Below, in pieces: positions 8,478 through 18,764 of a stretch of DNA of 64,000 nucleotides (position 1 is its first letter; every line of letters begins with the position of its first letter). Both the position numbers and the translations under genes were made by a program. Origin of the DNA: Mycolicibacterium bacteremicum (GTDB lineage: Bacteria > Actinomycetota > Actinomycetes > Mycobacteriales > Mycobacteriaceae); assembly GCF_943913955.1 (NCBI RefSeq), contig NZ_CALUAE010000006.1, forward strand, positions 42,378 to 106,377, given 5' to 3'. Below the pieces are notes generated by a model. That model did not search any database. It had not been told where the DNA came from and saw only the letters and a program-made list of their open reading frames with translations.

Positions 8478-8533
8478 GAAACGCTTGCGTATCTTAAGCT
8501 TCGCGCGCACGATATAGGAAACGCTACCGTTTC
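8478..8533. promoter_or_regulatory. Paired TetR-type operator palindromes
   Basis: Two related 16-base palindromes sit in the divergent gap. GAAACGCTACCGTTTC at 8518-8533 has perfect 6-base arms around CTAC. GAAACGCTTGCGTATC at 8478-8493 shares the left arm and has one mismatch in the right arm. The first lies 12 bases upstream of the ATG at 8546, next to the GGAGG ribosome site, where bound repressor would block expression. Their spacing is 40 bases centre to centre, about four helical turns. Confidence 0.6.
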
Positions 8534-8545
8534 TTGGAGGTCCCG

Positions 8546-9175
8546 ATGAGCCGTCCAGTGTTGTTTCCCCTACGCACCGAGGATTCGGCCACCGTGCGCC
8601 ATACCTCGGCACCGCACCGGCGTCGACGGGTCACCATCGACCACCGCCCGCTGTCCGGCGTGACCCCGGACATGCTGCTGGACTGGTTCAGCAACCTCGG
8701 CGGCACGATCCGCTATGGCGACGCCGTGATCGACCGCTATCTGGCCTGGCATCCGGTCGACCACATCCGCTGGGAGCTGGCGCGTGCCGCCGCCGGTGGC
8801 GGTGCCGCCGAGGGCGCCCGATTCCGGATCGTCGAGGCGTTCGGCGGTCGGCCCGAATACCGGGTCGACGTGGTGGACCGGGTCGAGAAGCTGGACGAGA
8901 CGGGTATCCGGCTGGTGCAGCGGGTCGCCGGGGTGATCGTGCTCAGCCTGGAGCACACCTGGTCGCCGGGTTCCGACGGCACGCACTACGTCACGGTGCT
9001 CGACCTCGGTGCCCGCGCACGCCTGATGACGCCGGTCAACGCGTATCTGAGCCGCCGGTTCCCGGATCACATGGTGCGCGCCTGGGTGCGGCACAACATC
9101 GAGGAGGTCGGTCAGCTGGAATACCTGTTGCCCGGCCTCAGCACCAGATCGCCAGCCGTTGACCGCGCGCATTGA
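8546..9175 (+). CDS. DAPG hydrolase (PhlG)-like domain protein
   Basis: 209 residues from the ATG at 8546, which has TTGGAGG just upstream. An in-frame TTG at 8534 lies inside the operator and is unlikely. The segments VTPDMLLDWFSNLGG, RYLAWHPVDHIRWE and the C-terminal MVRAWVRHNIEEVGQLEYLLP resemble the PhlG/PhiG 2,4-diacetylphloroglucinol hydrolase domain, a SRPBCC-like Zn-dependent C-C hydrolase fold. The substrate here is unknown. The family is common in actinobacteria beyond phloroglucinol degraders. It is divergently transcribed from a TetR regulator with shared operators, and its last 38 bases overlap the end of the convergent DUF429 gene. Confidence 0.7.
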   Translation: MSRPVLFPLRTEDSATVRHTSAPHRRRRVTIDHRPLSGVTPDMLLDWFSNLGGTIRYGDAVIDRYLAWHPVDHIRWELARAAAGGGAAEGARFRIVEAFGGRPEYRVDVVDRVEKLDETGIRLVQRVAGVIVLSLEHTWSPGSDGTHYVTVLDLGARARLMTPVNAYLSRRFPDHMVRAWVRHNIEEVGQLEYLLPGLSTRSPAVDRAH

Positions 9176-9815
9176 CCTGCGGCGGATCCGGCAGGCTGAA
9201 CGCCGCGCCGGTGGCGATGCGGTGTGCGCTCCACGCCGCGGCCGCCGCATCCAGCACATCATCGGCGGGCACGGTTGCCACGGCAGCGCCGAGGTCCTCC
9301 GGGATGTCGACACCGTGCGAGGCCAGCACGCGCAGCCGCGCGCGCTGCCCGCGCCAGCTCTTCTTCTTGCCGTCGGTGGCCAGTAGCCCCATCTCGTGGA
9401 AGGACAACTCGGGGTGCACCTCGAACAGGGGTCGGTCGGAATCGGCGTGCAGTGCTTCGGCTTCCAGGAACTTCCGCCGTAGCCCCCAGGTCTGGATGCT
9501 GATCCCCGACCCGGTGAGGGCGGTCGCGGCCGCCGTCGCGGTGGCGTGGTCGGGGGCATCGAACACCGGCCGTGGGGGCATCACGAACAGGCTGGACGAG
9601 CGCGCGCCGAGCCGGCGCTGAGCCGCCCGGTCGGAGGTCCGCACCGCGTCGTCGAGCAGACCGAGCGGGATGTCCACGCCGATGGCGCGGGCCTCGGGGA
9701 CCGCCGCGACGAGCGCGGCCAGTCGCGTCTCGACATGTGCGGCGTGAAATCGGCCGTCGTGCAGTTCGATGCCGACCCAGCCGCCCTTCCAGCCGTCGAC
9801 ACCGAGGACGATCAC
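9138..9815 (-). CDS. DUF429 family protein (predicted RNase H-fold nuclease)
   Basis: 225 residues. The N-terminus MIVLGVDGWKGGWVGIEL and the following GVDIPLGLL are typical of DUF429, a family predicted to adopt an RNase H-like fold with Asp residues at the active site. The C-terminal DDVLDAAAAAWSAHRIATG is also family-typical. No experimental role is known to me. It starts 4 bases after the end of the ABC permease gene, so it is probably part of the mptB-ABC transcript. Its 3' end overlaps the convergent DAPG-hydrolase-like gene. Confidence 0.8.
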   Translation of the reverse strand: MIVLGVDGWKGGWVGIELHDGRFHAAHVETRLAALVAAVPEARAIGVDIPLGLLDDAVRTSDRAAQRRLGARSSSLFVMPPRPVFDAPDHATATAAATALTGSGISIQTWGLRRKFLEAEALHADSDRPLFEVHPELSFHEMGLLATDGKKKSWRGQRARLRVLASHGVDIPEDLGAAVATVPADDVLDAAAAAWSAHRIATGAAFSLPDPPQVNARGQRLAIWC

Positions 9816-9819
9816 GGGT

Positions 9820-10596
9820 TCAGGTGAACCGGAACCAGCGCAGTGCGGCCAACGCCGACAGCGCGCCCCAGCCCACCAGCACCGCGATGCCGAACCAGTC
9901 CACCGACAGAGTCATCGCCTGGGTGAGCGCCTCGGTCAGCGCGCCGGACGGGGTCAGCCGGGCGACCCACCGCAGTGCGGCGGGCACCGGTCCGCCGTCG
10001 AGGGTCAGCGCGCCCAGTCCGGCGAAGACGAACCACAGCAGGTTCGCCAGTGCCAGCACGATCTCGGAGCGCAGCGTGCCGCCGAGCAGCAGGCCCAGCG
10101 CGGCGAAGGTCGCCGTGCCCAGTGCGATGACCACCGCGCCGAGCGCCAAGGCCGCCACCGGCGGCCGCCACCCCAGCGCAATACCGATGGCGCCCAACAG
10201 GATCGACTGCAGGAAGACCACGGTCACGACGGCCAACGATTTACCCGCGATGACGCCCCACACCGGTAATGCGGTGGCGCCCAGCCGTTTCAGCGCGCCG
10301 TACCGGCGATCGAACGCGACGGCGATCGCCTGGCCGGTGAAGGCGGTGGAGATCACCGCCAGCGCCATGATCGCCGGGGTGAAAGTCGCCGCCCGGTTGG
10401 TGCCGAACTCACCCAGCGGCAGCAATGTCATCCCCACCAGCAGCGTGATCGGGATGAACATGGTCAACAGCAGCTGTTCGCCGTTGCGCAACAGCAGTTT
10501 CAGCTCGAGTGCGAACTGGGCGGTGAGCATCTGCCGGACGTCGGCCGGCCGGGGATCGGGGGAGAAGGTGCCCGCGGCAAAACGATTCGTGGTCAT
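9820..10596 (-). CDS. ABC-2 type transporter permease
   Basis: 258 residues from the ATG at 10596, which overlaps the stop of the ATPase gene by four bases. The longer open frame upstream lies inside the ATPase gene and is not real. There are six hydrophobic helices in the ABC-2 pattern (LLTMFIPITLLVGMTLLPLG, then FTPAIMALAVISTAFTGQAIAVAF and four more). In M. tuberculosis the counterpart is Rv1457c, next to Rv1458c and mptB. The substrate is not known. Tight coupling to mptB makes a cell-envelope glycolipid or a drug plausible. Confidence 0.87.
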   Translation of the reverse strand: MTTNRFAAGTFSPDPRPADVRQMLTAQFALELKLLLRNGEQLLLTMFIPITLLVGMTLLPLGEFGTNRAATFTPAIMALAVISTAFTGQAIAVAFDRRYGALKRLGATALPVWGVIAGKSLAVVTVVFLQSILLGAIGIALGWRPPVAALALGAVVIALGTATFAALGLLLGGTLRSEIVLALANLLWFVFAGLGALTLDGGPVPAALRWVARLTPSGALTEALTQAMTLSVDWFGIAVLVGWGALSALAALRWFRFT

Positions 10597-11531
10597 CTCA
10601 ACTCCCGGCCGGTCAGATCGAGGAAGACGTCCTCCAGGCTGCGCTGCTCCACCCGCATATCGGTGGCCAGCACATCCACCCGCGCACACCACGCGGTGAC
10701 GGTCGCCAGCACCTGCGGGTCGATATGCCCTTCGACCAGGTACTCACCGGAGGTGGTCTCGGTGGCCCGGTAGTTCTCCGGCAGCGCTGAGATGAGCAGG
10801 GACAGATCGAGTCTGGGTGGCGCGGTGAAGCGCAACTGATTCTCCGCACCGCTGCGCATCAGTTCGGCGGGCGTGCCGGCGGCCACCGTCTTGCCGTGGT
10901 CGATGATGACCAGCCGATCGGCCAGCTCCTCGGCCTCGGTCAGATGATGGGTGGTCAGCACCACGGTGACACCGTCACGGCGCAGTGCATCGATGAGCTC
11001 CCACACCACGATGCGGGCGTGGGCGTCCATACCGGCGGTCGGCTCGTCCAGGAACACCAATTCGGGACGGCCGACGACCGCGCAGGCCAGCGCCAGCCGC
11101 TGCTGCTGGCCGCCGGAGAGCCGGCGGTAGGTCGTGCGGGCGGCATCGGTCAGCCCGAGCGTGTCCAGCAGCCACTGTGGATCGAGTGGGTCGGCGGCGT
11201 AGGAGGCCACCAGGTTGAGCATCTCGCCGGCCCGGGCCGCGGGGTAGCCGCCACCGCCCTGCAGCATGACGCCGATCCGTTCCCGCAGCCGCGCGTTGTC
11301 GCCGGCGGGGTCGAGCCCGAGGACCTCGATGCTGCCCGAATCCGGGCGCAGGAAGCCCTCGCACATCTCGACGGTCGTCGTCTTGCCCGCACCATTGGGA
11401 CCCAGCAGGGCGAACACCTCGGCGCGGTGCACCTCCAGATCGAGGCCGTCCACCGCCGGGGGAGCCGAGGCCGGTCCATAGCGTTTGGTCACCTCGCGCA
11501 GGCGCACGACAGCGTCAGAACCGGTGGTCAC
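10593..11531 (-). CDS. ABC-2 type transporter ATPase
   Basis: 312 residues with Walker A GPNGAGKTTT (about residue 40), signature LSGGQQQRLALA (about 138), Walker B LVFLDEPTAGMD and the switch His (TTHHLTEAEELADR). The C-terminal 80 residues are the usual DUF4162-like extension of drug/antibiotic-type ATPases. It overlaps the mptB stop at 11528-11531 and the permease start at 10593-10596 by four bases each, so the three genes form one translationally coupled unit. Confidence 0.92.
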   Translation of the reverse strand: MTTGSDAVVRLREVTKRYGPASAPPAVDGLDLEVHRAEVFALLGPNGAGKTTTVEMCEGFLRPDSGSIEVLGLDPAGDNARLRERIGVMLQGGGGYPAARAGEMLNLVASYAADPLDPQWLLDTLGLTDAARTTYRRLSGGQQQRLALACAVVGRPELVFLDEPTAGMDAHARIVVWELIDALRRDGVTVVLTTHHLTEAEELADRLVIIDHGKTVAAGTPAELMRSGAENQLRFTAPPRLDLSLLISALPENYRATETTSGEYLVEGHIDPQVLATVTAWCARVDVLATDMRVEQRSLEDVFLDLTGRELR

Positions 11532-13180
11532 GGAGATTCAGCGTAGGCGTCGGGTCTGGCAGTCGGTGGCTCCGGTCCGGGTCGCGGGTCGTCGGGGCCC
11601 GGCGGCGGCAGGCCGCGCCACGGCAGCCGGCGATAGGTGATGGCGATGAGGATCAGCACGATCACCGCGCTGGCGAGGGTGGCGTCCACGATCTGGAACA
11701 GCGCGAACCGGTCGCCGTTGGCGGTCGGCCCGAAGATGCCCACCACCAGCGTGATCACGATGGCCGACCCGCGGAATCCGGGCCTGGTGGCCCAGGTCGC
11801 CAGCGGGATGATGGCCCACAGCAGGTACCAGGGCTGCACCACCGGGAACAGCAGCACGCTGGCCCCGAGCGCGACGCCGAGGCCGCCGACCGGGTGCAGC
11901 CGGCCGCGCAGCACGGCCAGCAACAACCAGGTCACCAGGACTGCGATGATGATCACACCGATGCCGCGGGTCAGCCCCAGCACCGAGGTGGTGTGGTCGC
12001 CGAGGCCCAGCAGGATGCCGACCTGCCCGGTGCCCAGCGCGATCAGCGTCGGCGGGGACATCCAGGACCGCACCACATTCGCCGTGCCCAGGGTGAACAA
12101 CCAGCCGAAACCCAGGCCGCTGGCCCAACCGATGACGGCCATGACCGCCAGCGACAACGCGCCCAGGGAGAAGCCGGCCGCCAGGAAGGCCTTCACCGTG
12201 CCACCCCAGTGCCAGGCCAGCGCCATCACCACGAAGCCCATCGCCAGCAGGGCGGGCAGCTTGACCTGAGAGGACATCGTGATCAGCACGGTGCCCGCGG
12301 TGAGCATCGCGTTGGCCTGCGCGGGTAGCCGCCAGCTGTGTTCGCGCACCCCGTCGATACCGCGCAGCGCGAACTCGGTGCCGGCGAGCATCAGGCCGAG
12401 CATCAGGGCCTCGTTGTGGATGCCGGCGACCAGGTGCATGAACAGCAGCGGGTTACACGGGCCCAGCCACAGGGCGCTCACCTCGGCCACCCCGCAGCGC
12501 TGCGCCAGCCGCGGCGTGGCCCAGACGATCAGGCCGACGCCGACGAGCACGACCAGTCGGTGACACAACACGGCCGCGACGATGTTGTCCCCGGTGATGA
12601 CCGAGATGCCCTCGCCGATCCAGAGGAACAGCGGTCCGTAGGGCGCCGGGGTCTCCCGCCAGAGGCTGGGCACCGACAGGGTGAACACGTGATCGAGCCC
12701 GAGGCCCGGGGCGGGGCCGACCTGATAGGGGTCCAGACCGAGGCGGGCGATCTGGCTCTGCGCCAGATAGGAGTAGACATCCTTGCTGTACATGGGCGGC
12801 GCGATGAGCAGCGGCAGCAGCCACAGCAGCAGGGTGCGGTCGAGCTGGCTGCGCGACATCTTGTGCGGGCCGAGGGCGAACCGGCCCAGCATCAGCCAGG
12901 CCAGCGCCATCATCACCGCACCGGTGGTGGTCATGGTCAGCGAGACGGTGGCGATCCGGGAGGGCAGGTTGAGCAGCCGCACCCCGAAGGTGGGGTCCTG
13001 GACGACCGGGCGGGCGCCGGCGCCGAGCGCGCCGATGGCCATCAGCACGGTGCCGGTGGCGCCGAATACCCTGGTCCGACGGAGCGAGATGACCTCGGCG
13101 TTGTTCAGCGGCGAGCCCACGGACCGCTCGTCGGCGTGCCAACGGGCGACCGCGGAGCTGAAGGACCCGAGGGCGGTCAT
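11528..13180 (-). CDS. mptB: Alpha-(1->6)-mannopyranosyltransferase MptB
   Basis: 550 residues from the ATG at 13180 (MTALGSFSSAVARWHADERS). The frame is open further upstream but reads through the sufR promoter. It is a polytopic GT-C glycosyltransferase with about 12-14 helices, using polyprenyl-phosphomannose. The luminal loop after the first helices contains SKDVYSYLAQSQIARLGLDPY, and HNEALMLGLMLAG follows. In corynebacteria MptB builds the proximal alpha-1,6-mannan core of lipomannan, and mycobacteria carry the orthologue Rv1459c in this same position beside sufR. It is divergent from sufR and heads the operon with the ABC-2 transporter. Confidence 0.9.
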   Translation of the reverse strand: MTALGSFSSAVARWHADERSVGSPLNNAEVISLRRTRVFGATGTVLMAIGALGAGARPVVQDPTFGVRLLNLPSRIATVSLTMTTTGAVMMALAWLMLGRFALGPHKMSRSQLDRTLLLWLLPLLIAPPMYSKDVYSYLAQSQIARLGLDPYQVGPAPGLGLDHVFTLSVPSLWRETPAPYGPLFLWIGEGISVITGDNIVAAVLCHRLVVLVGVGLIVWATPRLAQRCGVAEVSALWLGPCNPLLFMHLVAGIHNEALMLGLMLAGTEFALRGIDGVREHSWRLPAQANAMLTAGTVLITMSSQVKLPALLAMGFVVMALAWHWGGTVKAFLAAGFSLGALSLAVMAVIGWASGLGFGWLFTLGTANVVRSWMSPPTLIALGTGQVGILLGLGDHTTSVLGLTRGIGVIIIAVLVTWLLLAVLRGRLHPVGGLGVALGASVLLFPVVQPWYLLWAIIPLATWATRPGFRGSAIVITLVVGIFGPTANGDRFALFQIVDATLASAVIVLILIAITYRRLPWRGLPPPGPDDPRPGPEPPTARPDAYAESP

Positions 13181-13257
13181 TCGAGCAGCGTAGCGGCCGC
13201 CTCGAGACGGCCCGACGGGGTTAGGGTTGCCTTGCTGGAACCACCGGCCGAATTCCG

Positions 13258-13274
13258 TCACAATGGTGTTGTGA
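13258..13274. promoter_or_regulatory. SufR operator candidate overlapping the sufR start
   Basis: TCACAA-TGGTG-TTGTGA, a perfect inverted repeat with 6-base arms and a 5-base spacer, ending three bases into the GTG start codon of sufR. Mycobacterial SufR is reported to bind an inverted repeat with an N5 spacer containing TGTGA upstream of suf. Spacing and core match here. Binding would give autorepression of the whole suf operon and could also affect the divergent mptB. Confidence 0.6.
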
Positions 13275-14053
13275 AATTACGTCCGGAGGCTTCAGGCGCG
13301 GCGGGTGTCGTGCTGTCTCCGGCGTCTGCGGTCTCCACCGACGGGCACACCCGCAGTGCCATCGTGCAACTGCTGCTGGAAGGTCCCGTCACCGCGTCTG
13401 ACATCGGCAGCCGGCTGGGCATCTCGGCCGCCGGTGTGCGTCGGCACCTCGACGCCCTGATCGAGGCCGGTGACGCCGAGGCCAGCGCCGCCGCGGCCTG
13501 GCAGCACAACGGTCGTGGCCGGCCGGCCAAGCGGTACCGGCTCACCGCCGCGGGACGCGGCAAACTCAGCCACGCCTATGACGATCTGGCCGCCGCGGCC
13601 ATGCGGCAGCTGCGGGAGATCGGCGGCGACGACGCGGTGCGCACCTTCGCCCGACGCCGGATCGACAGCCTGCTCGCGGGTGTCGAAGACGTCGCGTCGA
13701 CCGGTGACGTCGAGCAGACCGCCGGTGAGGTCGCCGCCGCGCTGACCGAGGCCGGGTACGCGACCACCACCACACCGGTGGCCGGTCCACTGTCCGGTGT
13801 GCAGATCTGCCAGCATCACTGTCCGGTATCGCATGTCGCCGAGGAGTTCCCGGAACTGTGCGAGGCCGAGCAGCAGGCATTCGCCGAGATCCTGGGCACC
13901 CACGTGCAACGGCTGGCCACCATCAGCAACGGCGACTGCGCCTGCACCACCCACGTTCCACTGAGCCCGACCCCGGCCGGACCGGGCGAGCCCACCACCG
14001 ATCGGCACGCAGCCCGCGCCGATTCCACCACCACACAAGGAGTGTCGCGATGA
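13271..14053 (+). CDS. sufR: SufR iron-sulfur-sensing repressor of suf
   Basis: 260 residues from the GTG at 13271. Longer in-frame extensions run back through mptB antisense sequence and are rejected. It has an N-terminal winged helix ([30 protein letters not shown], given here as the HTH at about residues 35-65) and C-terminal Cys residues that can hold a [4Fe-4S] cluster ([22 protein letters not shown]). The family represses suf when the cluster is present and derepresses on iron limitation, oxidants or NO. It is the first gene of sufRBDCSUT, and its stop overlaps the sufB start (ATGA). A candidate operator covers its start codon. Confidence 0.93.
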   Translation: MKLRPEASGAAGVVLSPASAVSTDGHTRSAIVQLLLEGPVTASDIGSRLGISAAGVRRHLDALIEAGDAEASAAAAWQHNGRGRPAKRYRLTAAGRGKLSHAYDDLAAAAMRQLREIGGDDAVRTFARRRIDSLLAGVEDVASTGDVEQTAGEVAAALTEAGYATTTTPVAGPLSGVQICQHHCPVSHVAEEFPELCEAEQQAFAEILGTHVQRLATISNGDCACTTHVPLSPTPAGPGEPTTDRHAARADSTTTQGVSR

Positions 14054-15480
14054 CCCTCACCCCCGAGACCCCATTGACCCAGGAGGAGACCATTGCCTCC
14101 CTGGGCAATTACGGTTACGGCTGGTCGGATTCCGACGTTGCCGGAGCCAGCGCGCAGCGCGGTCTGTCCGAGGCGGTGGTCCGCGACATCTCGGCCAAGA
14201 AGAGCGAGCCCGAGTGGATGCTCGACATCCGGCTGAAGGCACTGCGCACCTTCGACAAGAAGCCGATGCCGAACTGGGGCTCCGACCTCGACGGCATCTT
14301 CTTCGACAACATCAAGTACTTCGTGCGCTCCAGCGAGAAGCAGGCCGCCACCTGGGACGACCTGCCGGCCGACATCAAGAACACCTACGACAAGCTGGGT
14401 ATCCCCGAGGCCGAGAAGCAGCGGCTGGTCTCCGGCGTCGCCGCCCAGTACGAGTCCGAGGTCGTCTACCACTCCATCCGTGAGGACCTCGAGGCGCAGG
14501 GCGTCATCTTCCTGGACACCGACTCGGGCCTGCGCGAGCATCCGGAGATCTTCCAGAAGTACTTCGGCACCGTGATCCCGGCCGGCGACAACAAGTTCTC
14601 CGCGCTGAACACCGCGGTGTGGTCGGGTGGTTCGTTCATCTACGTCCCGCCGGGCGTGCACGTCGACATCCCGCTGCAGGCCTACTTCCGGATCAACACC
14701 GAGAACATGGGCCAGTTCGAGCGGACCCTGATCATCGCCGACGAGGGTTCCTACGTGCACTACGTCGAGGGCTGCACGGCGCCGATCTACAAGAGCGACT
14801 CGCTGCACTCGGCGGTCGTGGAGATCATCGTCAAGCCGGGTGCCCGCGTGCGGTACACCACCATCCAGAACTGGTCGAACAACGTCTACAACCTGGTCAC
14901 CAAGCGGGCCCGCGCGGAAGCCGGCGCCACCATGGAATGGGTCGACGGCAACATCGGGTCCAAGGTCACCATGAAGTACCCGGCGGTCTGGATGACCGGC
15001 GAGCACGCCAAGGGTGAGGTGCTCTCGGTCGCCTTTGCCGGCGAGGGTCAGCACCAGGACACCGGCGCCAAGATGCTGCACCTGGCGCCGAACACGTCGA
15101 GCAACATCGTGTCCAAGTCGGTGGCGCGCGGCGGTGGCCGCGCCTCCTACCGCGGGTTGGTCCAGGTGAACAAGGGCGCGCACGGCTCGAAGTCCAGCGT
15201 GAAATGCGATGCGCTGCTGGTGGACACGATCAGCCGCAGCGACACCTACCCGTATGTCGATATCCGCGAGGACGACGTCACGATGGGGCACGAGGCCACC
15301 GTGTCCAAGGTCAGCGAGGATCAGCTGTTCTATCTGATGAGCCGCGGCCTGACCGAGGACGAGGCGATGGCCATGGTGGTACGCGGGTTCGTCGAGCCGA
15401 TCGCCAAGGAACTGCCGATGGAGTACGCGCTCGAGCTCAACCGGCTGATCGAGCTGCAGATGGAAGGGGCTGTCGGTTAA
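14050..15480 (+). CDS. sufB: SufB, Fe-S scaffold subunit of SufBCD
   Basis: 476 residues. The protein covers the whole SufB family from [22 protein letters not shown] to the C-terminal [21 protein letters not shown] and [21 protein letters not shown]. It carries the conserved core DCS-like [18 protein letters not shown] and [10 protein letters not shown]. SufB forms the beta-helix scaffold with SufD and SufC on which [4Fe-4S] clusters assemble. The M. tuberculosis SufB precursor is interrupted by an intein. This one is uninterrupted. The start ATG overlaps the sufR stop. Confidence 0.95.
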   Translation: MTLTPETPLTQEETIASLGNYGYGWSDSDVAGASAQRGLSEAVVRDISAKKSEPEWMLDIRLKALRTFDKKPMPNWGSDLDGIFFDNIKYFVRSSEKQAATWDDLPADIKNTYDKLGIPEAEKQRLVSGVAAQYESEVVYHSIREDLEAQGVIFLDTDSGLREHPEIFQKYFGTVIPAGDNKFSALNTAVWSGGSFIYVPPGVHVDIPLQAYFRINTENMGQFERTLIIADEGSYVHYVEGCTAPIYKSDSLHSAVVEIIVKPGARVRYTTIQNWSNNVYNLVTKRARAEAGATMEWVDGNIGSKVTMKYPAVWMTGEHAKGEVLSVAFAGEGQHQDTGAKMLHLAPNTSSNIVSKSVARGGGRASYRGLVQVNKGAHGSKSSVKCDALLVDTISRSDTYPYVDIREDDVTMGHEATVSKVSEDQLFYLMSRGLTEDEAMAMVVRGFVEPIAKELPMEYALELNRLIELQMEGAVG

Positions 15481-15513
15481 GTGGGGCGAGCGGAAGCGAC
15501 GGGGTCAGATCAA

Positions 15514-16710
15514 GTGAGTGACCTGACAACGGCGGTCGAGGGCACCGCCAAGGGCGGCTCGCTGCTCAACCTGAACAAGGGCGAGCAGTTCTCCTCCTTC
15601 GACGTCAACGCCTTCGAGGTACCCGCCGGGCGCGACGAGGCCTGGCGGTTCACCCCGCTGAAGCGGTTGCGTGGGCTGCACGACGGCTCCGCGGCCGCCA
15701 CCGGGGCGGCCGTCATCGAGGTCACCGAACGTCCCGGCGTCACCGTCGAGACCGTCGGTCGCGACGACCAGCGGCTCGGCCAGGGCGGGGTGCCCAGTGA
15801 TCGGGTTGCCGCCCAGGCGTATTCGTCGTTCTCGCAGGCGACCATCGTGACCGTCGCCCGCGACACCGAGGTGGCCGAGCCCATCGAGATCACCATCGAC
15901 GGACCCGGTGTCGACACGGTGGCCTACGGACACCTGCAGATCCGGGTCGAGGAATTGTCCCGCGCCATCGTCGTGGTCGACCTCCGCGGCAGTGGTGTGT
16001 ACGCCGACAACGTCGAGATCATCGTCGGGGATTCGGCCGGGCTCGGTGTCATCTGGATCGCCGACTGGGCCGATGACACCGTGCACGTCAGCGCGCATCA
16101 CGCCAAGCTCGGCAAGGATGCGGTGCTCGGGCACGTCAACGTCACCCTCGGTGGCGATGTGGTGCGCACCGCGGCGACCGTGCGGTTCACCGCCCCCGGC
16201 GGCGACGCCAAACTCCTGGGCACCTACTTCGCCGACGACGGCCAGTTCTTCGAATCCCGGCTGCTGGTCGATCACGCGCACCCCAACTGCAAGTCCGATG
16301 TGCTGTACAAGGGTGCGCTGCAGGGTGATCCGGCGTCCAAGAAACCGGACGCGCACACCGTGTGGGTGGGCGACGTGCTGATCCGGGCCGAGGCCACCGG
16401 CACCGACACCTTCGAGATCAACCGCAACCTGGTGCTGACCGACGGGGCGCGCGCGGACTCGGTGCCCAACCTGGAGATCGAGACCGGCGAGATCGCCGGC
16501 GCCGGACACGCCAGTGCCACCGGACGTTTCGACGACGAGCAGCTGTTCTACCTGCGCGCCCGCGGTATCCCCGAGGAGCAGGCCCGTCGCCTGGTGGTGC
16601 GCGGTTTCTTCAACGAGATCATCGCGAAGATTGCCGTGCCCGCCGTGCGCGAGCGCCTCACCGAAGCCATCGAACGAGAACTTGCCATCACCGAAGAGAG
16701 AACTGCCTGA
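15514..16710 (+). CDS. sufD: SufD, Fe-S assembly subunit
   Basis: 398 residues from the GTG at 15514 (VSDLTTAVEG), which matches the start of mycobacterial SufD. A GTG at 15481, directly after the sufB stop, would add 11 residues and has the better purine tract upstream (GGAAGGGG), so the start is not certain. The family-typical segments GRDEAWRFTPLKRLRGLHDG near the N-terminus and C-terminal GRFDDEQLFYLRARGIPEEQARRLVVRGFF are present. It pairs with SufB in the SufBC2D complex. The sufC start lies one base after its stop. Confidence 0.93.
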   Translation: MSDLTTAVEGTAKGGSLLNLNKGEQFSSFDVNAFEVPAGRDEAWRFTPLKRLRGLHDGSAAATGAAVIEVTERPGVTVETVGRDDQRLGQGGVPSDRVAAQAYSSFSQATIVTVARDTEVAEPIEITIDGPGVDTVAYGHLQIRVEELSRAIVVVDLRGSGVYADNVEIIVGDSAGLGVIWIADWADDTVHVSAHHAKLGKDAVLGHVNVTLGGDVVRTAATVRFTAPGGDAKLLGTYFADDGQFFESRLLVDHAHPNCKSDVLYKGALQGDPASKKPDAHTVWVGDVLIRAEATGTDTFEINRNLVLTDGARADSVPNLEIETGEIAGAGHASATGRFDDEQLFYLRARGIPEEQARRLVVRGFFNEIIAKIAVPAVRERLTEAIERELAITEERTA

Positions 16711-16711
16711 T

Positions 16712-17476
16712 ATGACCACCCTGGAAATCAAGGACCTGCACGCATCGGTCTTCACCCCGGAGAACGAGGAAGTCCCGATCCTCAAGGGTGTGAACCTGAC
16801 CGTGAAGTCGGGGGAGACCCACGCGGTCATGGGCCCCAACGGTTCCGGCAAGTCCACGCTGTCCTACGCGATCGCCGGGCATCCCAAGTACACCGTCACC
16901 TCCGGGTCGATCACCCTGGACGGCGCCGACGTGCTGGAGATGTCGATCGACGAGCGCGCCCGCGCCGGACTGTTCCTGGCGATGCAGTACCCCGTCGAGG
17001 TGCCCGGCGTGTCGATGTCGAACTTCCTGCGCACCGCGGCGACCGCGGTCCGCGGCGAGGCCCCGAAGCTGCGGCACTGGGTCAAGGAGGTCAAGGGCGC
17101 GATGGCCGACCTGGAGATCGACGCCGCGTTCGGTGAGCGCAGCGTCAACGAGGGCTTCTCCGGTGGCGAGAAGAAGCGCCACGAGATCCTGCAGCTCGGT
17201 CTGCTCAAGCCGAAGATCGCCATCCTCGACGAGACGGATTCCGGCCTGGACGTCGACGCGTTGCGCGTCGTCAGCGAGGGCGTGAACCGGTACAAGGAGG
17301 CCGAGGACGGCGGCGTGCTGCTGATCACGCACTACACCCGCATCCTGCGCTACATCCAGCCCCAGTTCGTGCACGTGTTCGTCGGCGGCCGCATCATCGA
17401 ATCCGGCGGGCCCGAGCTGGCCGACGAGCTGGAGGCCAACGGCTACGTGCGCTTCACCCAAGCGGCAACCGCCTAG
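16712..17476 (+). CDS. sufC: SufC, Fe-S assembly ATPase
   Basis: 254-residue ABC-type ATPase. Walker A GPNGSGKST is at about residues 38-46. The family-specific signature FSGGEKKRHEILQ replaces the usual transporter form, and Walker B is IAILDETDSGLDVDALR. The Q-loop region contains LFLAMQYPVEVPGVSMSNFLR, typical of SufC. It is a soluble partner of SufB and SufD, and its ATP hydrolysis drives conformational change for cluster assembly. The ATG at 16712 begins one base after the sufD stop. Confidence 0.95.
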   Translation: MTTLEIKDLHASVFTPENEEVPILKGVNLTVKSGETHAVMGPNGSGKSTLSYAIAGHPKYTVTSGSITLDGADVLEMSIDERARAGLFLAMQYPVEVPGVSMSNFLRTAATAVRGEAPKLRHWVKEVKGAMADLEIDAAFGERSVNEGFSGGEKKRHEILQLGLLKPKIAILDETDSGLDVDALRVVSEGVNRYKEAEDGGVLLITHYTRILRYIQPQFVHVFVGGRIIESGGPELADELEANGYVRFTQAATA

Positions 17477-18760
<1,284 letters not shown>

Positions 18761-18764
18761 CGCG

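Noticed and set aside
12338..13270. N-terminal extension of sufR by about 310 codons
   Set aside because: It lies antisense to mptB, is low-complexity, and the SufR family begins near the GTG at 13271.
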